A stretch of 64,000 nucleotides of DNA from Lichenicola sp964236105. Lineage in GTDB: Bacteria > Pseudomonadota > Alphaproteobacteria > Acetobacterales > Acetobacteraceae. Positions within the stretch are counted from its first letter, which is position 1, and every line of letters begins with the position of its first letter. The DNA is taken from NCBI GenBank assembly GCA_964236105.1, contig CAXSBC010000001.1, forward strand, positions 124,001 through 188,000. Direction: 5' to 3'. Shown one piece after another: positions 60,339-64,000 of the stretch. The notes beneath the pieces are model-generated. The model was not told the DNA's origin. It was given only the letters and a program-made list of their open reading frames with translations, and did no database searches. A program made the position numbers and the translations under genes.

Positions 60339-61169
60339 ATGAAGTGCGCCGCGTTCCTGTGTCTCCTGATCTTCCCGCAGCTGGCCGTCGCGGCAAGCGG
60401 ACGACCGGCCGCCGGTCCGGAGCCGGCCTGCCTCGCCAGCATCGACGCCGCGCCGCGTCCCGCCGCGATGCCGGTGCAGGTCCTGCGCGCGATCTCCACC
60501 GTGGAGTCGGGACGGATCGATCCCGCGACGCATCGCGTGGCGCCCTGGCCCTGGACCATCAACGTCAACGGGGTCGGCTACTTCTACGAGAGCAAGGCGC
60601 AGGTGGTGGCGGCGGTGGGTCTGCTGCAGGCGGCGGGGATCCGGTCGATCGATGTCGGCTGCATGCAGATCAACCTGATGTATCATCCCGACGCCTTCGC
60701 ATCTCTCGACGTCGCGTTCGAGCCCGGCGCCAACGTCGCCTATGCGATCCGCTTCCTGTCCAGCCTGTATCGCCAGACCGGCTCCTGGCCGGCCGCGGCG
60801 GCGGCGTATCATTCGCAGACGCCGGAAATCGGCGCCGACTACGAGAAGCGAGTCATGGCGGCCTGGCCCGGCAAGCTGCCGCCGGCCATGGCATCGGCCC
60901 CGGTCGAGGTCGCCGAGGCGCCGGACCCGACCGGTCCGACCCCGGCGCTGCGCCGGCTGCGTCAGCAGATGCAGGACGACCACGCAGCGCTGCTGAAGGC
61001 CTACGGGCGGCTGACGCCCAATAATCCGCCGGTTGCCTTGACCATCGCCGCCCATCCCGTGCTCCGCCGGCGGCGGCCGGCGACGGTGCTGGCGAGCGCG
61101 CCGTCAAGGACGGGAGCGCTGCTGCTGCTGGCCGACAGCCGCTGGCTCGACGGCGCCATCCGGAACTAG
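60339..61169 (+). CDS. Secreted lytic transglycosylase (SLT domain)
   Basis: A 276-residue exported protein. Signal peptide about residues 1-19 (FLCLLIFPQLAVAAS). The SLT catalytic Glu is E56 in AISTVESGRIDP; IDVGCMQINLMYHPDAF and AAAAYHSQTPEIGADYEKRV complete the fold. It cuts peptidoglycan glycan strands, releasing 1,6-anhydro products. The C-terminal 70 residues are low in conservation. Placed between the NodS-like gene and the opposite-strand GT2. Confidence 0.88.
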   Translation: MKCAAFLCLLIFPQLAVAASGRPAAGPEPACLASIDAAPRPAAMPVQVLRAISTVESGRIDPATHRVAPWPWTINVNGVGYFYESKAQVVAAVGLLQAAGIRSIDVGCMQINLMYHPDAFASLDVAFEPGANVAYAIRFLSSLYRQTGSWPAAAAAYHSQTPEIGADYEKRVMAAWPGKLPPAMASAPVEVAEAPDPTGPTPALRRLRQQMQDDHAALLKAYGRLTPNNPPVALTIAAHPVLRRRRPATVLASAPSRTGALLLLADSRWLDGAIRN

Positions 61170-61191
61170 CCGGCCGGGCGACAGTCCGCCC

Positions 61192-62361
61192 TCAGGCGGC
61201 TCCGGAGCGGGTCGGGTCCTGATCGGGCAGGTGCGCCGGCAGCAGCGCCGCGCCGTCGGGCAGCGGCAGGCCGCTGCACAGCGCGCGGACGATCGCATCG
61301 GCCGCTTCCCGGTGGGCGGCAAGCTCGTCGCGGCGCACCGGGCGGCGCACCAGCAGCGGGCTCTCCGCTTCCACCCGCGCCCAGGCGGTGCCGAAGAACG
61401 GCTCCTCGAGCCAGCGCGCGACGAGCTCCGGCGGCAGCCCGACCTGCCGGGCCAGTGCTGCGCAGGCGGCGATGGACGCGGCATCCTGACGGCCGCCCGA
61501 CCTGACGGCAGCCGGACGCCTGCGATCGAACAGCCGACGCAGCGTCGCCCGCGCCTGCGCCCGTCGCAGGCAGTCGGCCGCCGGCTCCAGGCTGTCGTCC
61601 AGCAGCTCGTCCTGCCGGATCATCCGCCGGGCGATGGTCTCGGCCATGCCGCCGGGCGCACGCCCCTGCGTCCGGCCCGACACCGTCACCACCACGTCGG
61701 GCGCGTGGCGGATCGCCACATCGACCCGGCGGAGTGCGGCCAGGAAGCCGCGATCCTCTCCCGAAGGCAGCGCCGGAACCCCGCCCGCCTTCTCCCAGGC
61801 CCGCACGGTGACCGCGATGCTGGCGCCGGAATGCTCGGTATGGCGGGGCCACGGGTCGTCGGCGTCCGGATCGACGAGGTCGTGGATGCGGTCCAGCACC
61901 GTGCCGTAGGCGACCTCGACGACGTCGTCCTCATGCAGGTAGGCCGGGATGTCGGCGGCCTCGATCGCGTTGCACTCGGCCCGCCCGCAGACCGCCTCGG
62001 GACCGAGCGCCAGCGCGTCCAGGTTGGCGGCCAACCAGTTCGGCGCCACCTGTCCGTCGGCGTCGGTGGTGAACAGGATGCCGTCCGGTCCGGCGAGCCC
62101 GGCCGCGAGCTGCATCGCCTCGCGCCGTGCGGTGCCGGCATGGGCGATCCGCGGCGGATACCGGCGTTCGGCACACAGCACCGCGAACGGCAGCGACGGG
62201 GCGAGGCGTCTGACCACGTCGGCGGTGCCGTCGGTGCAGTTGTTCAGCAGCAGCACGACATGATCGAGCGCCACCCCGCGCTGCTCGCCGAGTGCGCGCA
62301 GGCAGTCGCCGATGCGCTCGACCTCGTCCTTGACCGGAATCCCCGCCACGAGTGTCGGCAT
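61192..62361 (-). CDS. Glycosyltransferase family 2 protein
   Basis: A 389-residue GT-A transferase. VAGIPVKDEVERIGDCLRAL opens it, LLLNNCTDGTADVV follows, and the metal-binding D100-A-D102 in FTTDADGQVAPNW is conserved. A long helical C-terminus (residues about 240-389) is of unknown role. ATG 62361 is chosen because the frame upstream is Arg-rich. Convergent with the transglycosylase gene. This GT, with the acyl-CoA dehydrogenase, PIG-L and NodS-like genes, forms a plausible module. Confidence 0.82.
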   Translation of the reverse strand: MPTLVAGIPVKDEVERIGDCLRALGEQRGVALDHVVLLLNNCTDGTADVVRRLAPSLPFAVLCAERRYPPRIAHAGTARREAMQLAAGLAGPDGILFTTDADGQVAPNWLAANLDALALGPEAVCGRAECNAIEAADIPAYLHEDDVVEVAYGTVLDRIHDLVDPDADDPWPRHTEHSGASIAVTVRAWEKAGGVPALPSGEDRGFLAALRRVDVAIRHAPDVVVTVSGRTQGRAPGGMAETIARRMIRQDELLDDSLEPAADCLRRAQARATLRRLFDRRRPAAVRSGGRQDAASIAACAALARQVGLPPELVARWLEEPFFGTAWARVEAESPLLVRRPVRRDELAAHREAADAIVRALCSGLPLPDGAALLPAHLPDQDPTRSGAA

Positions 62362-62554
62362 CGAGGCGAGAAGGTGATCGCGCACTGGGTGGTTCCGGAG
62401 CTGGGATGCAACCGGTTCTAAGCCGTTGCGATCGGCCCGGTTCCGATGCGGCCGGCTGACGATTGCTTGTGACCGGCCGGCACCTGCTTCTCCGGTGGCA
62501 CACCCGGTGCTAGGGGTCGCCCGATCCGCGCCACATCGCCCCCAAGGAGCCCGC

Positions 62555-63784
62555 ATGGCCATCAAGGACGTCAAGAAGGTCGTGCTCGCCTATTCCGGCG
62601 GCCTGGATACCAGCGTCATCCTGCGCTGGCTGCAGACCACCTATGGCTGCGAGGTGATCACCTTCACCGCCGACCTCGGCCAGGGCGAGGAGCTGGAGCC
62701 GGCGCGCCGCAAGGCCGAGCTGTTCGGCGTCAAGCAGATCTTCGTCGACGACCTGCGCGACGTGTTCGTGCGCGACTTCGTGTTCCCGATGTTCCGCGCC
62801 AACACGCTGTACGAGGGGCAGTACCTGCTCGGCACCGCGATCGCCCGGCCGCTGATCGCGCAGCGCCAGATCGAGATCGCCGAGATGGTCGGCGCCGATG
62901 CGGTGGCGCACGGCGCGACCGGCAAGGGCAACGACCAGGTCCGCTTCGAGCTCAGCTACTACGCGCTGAAGCCCGACGTGACGGTGATCGCACCGTGGCG
63001 CGAGTGGGACCTCACCTCGCGCACCCGGCTGCTGGCCTTTGCCGAGGAGAACCAGATCCCGATCTCGCGCGACAAGCGCGGGGAGGCGCCGTTCTCGGTC
63101 GACGCGAACCTGCTGCACTCCTCGTCGGAAGGAAAGATCCTGGAAGACCCGGCGGCAGCACCGGACGAGGTGGTGTTCCAGCGCACCATCAGCCCGGAAG
63201 CGGCACCCGATATCGCCACCGAGATCACCATCGACTTCGCCCACGGCGATCCGGTGGCGGTGAACGGCGAGGCGCTGGGACCGGCGGCGCTGCTGGCCAG
63301 GCTGAACGAGCTCGGGCGGGTGAACGGCATCGGCCGGCTCGACCTGGTGGAGAACCGGTTCGTCGGCATGAAGTCGCGCGGCGTCTACGAGACGCCCGGC
63401 GGCACCATCCTGCTGAGCGCGCACCGGACCATGGAGACGATCACGCTCGACCGCGAGGCCGGCCACCTCAAGGACAGCCTGATGCCGCGCTACGCCGAGC
63501 TGATCTATAACGGCTTCTGGTTCAGCCCGGAGCGGCGGATGCTGCAGGCGCTGATCGATGCCAGCCAGGCCAGCGTGACCGGCCGGGTGCGGCTGAAGCT
63601 CTACAAGGGCAACGTAATCGCGGTCGGGCGCGAGAGCCCGAACAGCCTGTACGACACCCGCGTTGTGACGTTCGAGGACGACCAGGGCGCGTACGACCAG
63701 GTGGATGCCGCCGGCTTCATCAGGCTGAACGCGCTGCGGCTGCGGCTGGGTGCGGCTGCCGGACGCAAGGGAGGTGCGCTCTGA
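62555..63784 (+). CDS. argG: Argininosuccinate synthase
   Basis: A 409-residue enzyme joining citrulline and aspartate in arginine synthesis. The ATP pyrophosphatase motif SGGLDTS lies at 14-20. HGATGKGNDQVRFE, APWREWDLTSR and SSEGKILEDP are conserved. AAGGAG precedes ATG 62555. Divergent from the GT2 gene. Confidence 0.96.
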   Translation: MAIKDVKKVVLAYSGGLDTSVILRWLQTTYGCEVITFTADLGQGEELEPARRKAELFGVKQIFVDDLRDVFVRDFVFPMFRANTLYEGQYLLGTAIARPLIAQRQIEIAEMVGADAVAHGATGKGNDQVRFELSYYALKPDVTVIAPWREWDLTSRTRLLAFAEENQIPISRDKRGEAPFSVDANLLHSSSEGKILEDPAAAPDEVVFQRTISPEAAPDIATEITIDFAHGDPVAVNGEALGPAALLARLNELGRVNGIGRLDLVENRFVGMKSRGVYETPGGTILLSAHRTMETITLDREAGHLKDSLMPRYAELIYNGFWFSPERRMLQALIDASQASVTGRVRLKLYKGNVIAVGRESPNSLYDTRVVTFEDDQGAYDQVDAAGFIRLNALRLRLGAAAGRKGGAL

Positions 63785-63868
63785 GCCGCCGGCCGGGCTG
63801 ACGCCTGGCTGCATACAGGCGGCCAGAACGCGCTTGGGGCCCCGGTTGGGTCGGCGCACCATGCGTGC

Positions 63869-64000
63869 ATGACCCGAAAACAGAGCATGATCTTGCGCGC
63901 AATCTATGTCGAACCCGTGCCCGACTATCTCGAATGGGAGCTGATCGCCCGCTTCCTCATGACGCTCGGATGCCGCCTGCTGGACGGCTCCGGGGCGAGG
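63869..64000 (+). CDS. Hypothetical protein, 3' truncated by window
   Basis: The frame opens at ATG 63869 (MTRKQSMILRAIYVEPVPD...) and runs to the window end (44 codons). It reads as a soluble protein start (YLEWELIARFLMTLGCRLL). Alternative ATG at 63887. Too short to identify. Confidence 0.5.
   Translation, partial: MTRKQSMILRAIYVEPVPDYLEWELIARFLMTLGCRLLDGSGAR

Overview
This is a contiguous piece of a GC-rich alphaproteobacterial chromosome. The set of families fits Acetobacteraceae or a close relative: GcrA cell-cycle regulator, EipB-type envelope protein, MlaE/MlaF lipid transport, an xseB-ispA-dxs-tlyA cluster, XseA, HldE and UXS. Genus assignment is inference. Most of the window is dense housekeeping sequence with many 1-4 bp gene overlaps. 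No rRNA, tRNA, CRISPR array or intact insertion sequence was seen.

Layout. 0-5.2 kb: the end of tldD, two MFS exporters and a large DUF1217-like protein. 5.3-10.4 kb: a TPR glycosyltransferase, then mlaE-mlaF, a secreted protein that seems to use an ATA start, and radA. 10.6-22 kb: a surface-glycan locus with UDP-xylose synthesis (uxs, ugd), a TPR/GT-D-like protein, an FkbH-ACP pair, two WcbI-like proteins, a secreted beta-helix-like protein and an alpha/beta-hydrolase-like protein. 22-24.5 kb: an accessory patch with a lower-GC orphan gene, a frameshifted Imm11-type immunity gene and a broken DUF1796-type gene. 24.5-32.8 kb: a GT2-like protein, dnaB with DnaA-box-like sites upstream, an AGE-family isomerase, hldE, gmk, an SDR and an MFS gene.

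32.9-35.7 kb is a clearly lower-GC island. It carries a two-gene unit, TcmP plus a three-Cys-motif DUF5131 (Gp37/Gp68) protein, overlapping by 4 bp and bracketed by diverged inverted repeats. This is the best candidate for an uncharacterised system. 35.8-50.8 kb: purD and xseA (with a 126-bp internal repeat), small envelope proteins, gcrA, rnd, aspS, eipB, an amino-acid permease, an esterase and a ROK kinase. 50.9-55.3 kb: a TusA-like protein, then xseB, ispA, dxs and tlyA. 55.3-64 kb: rlmN, a DUF2501 protein, an acyl-CoA dehydrogenase/PIG-L/NodS-like methyltransferase operon beside a lytic transglycosylase and an opposite-strand GT2, argG and a truncated gene.

Two themes link the genes. Envelope glycan synthesis and decoration spans 5-22 kb plus hldE, the GT2 genes and possibly the 57.7-62.4 kb module. 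Core DNA, RNA and isoprenoid metabolism fills the rest, interrupted by two small accessory patches.
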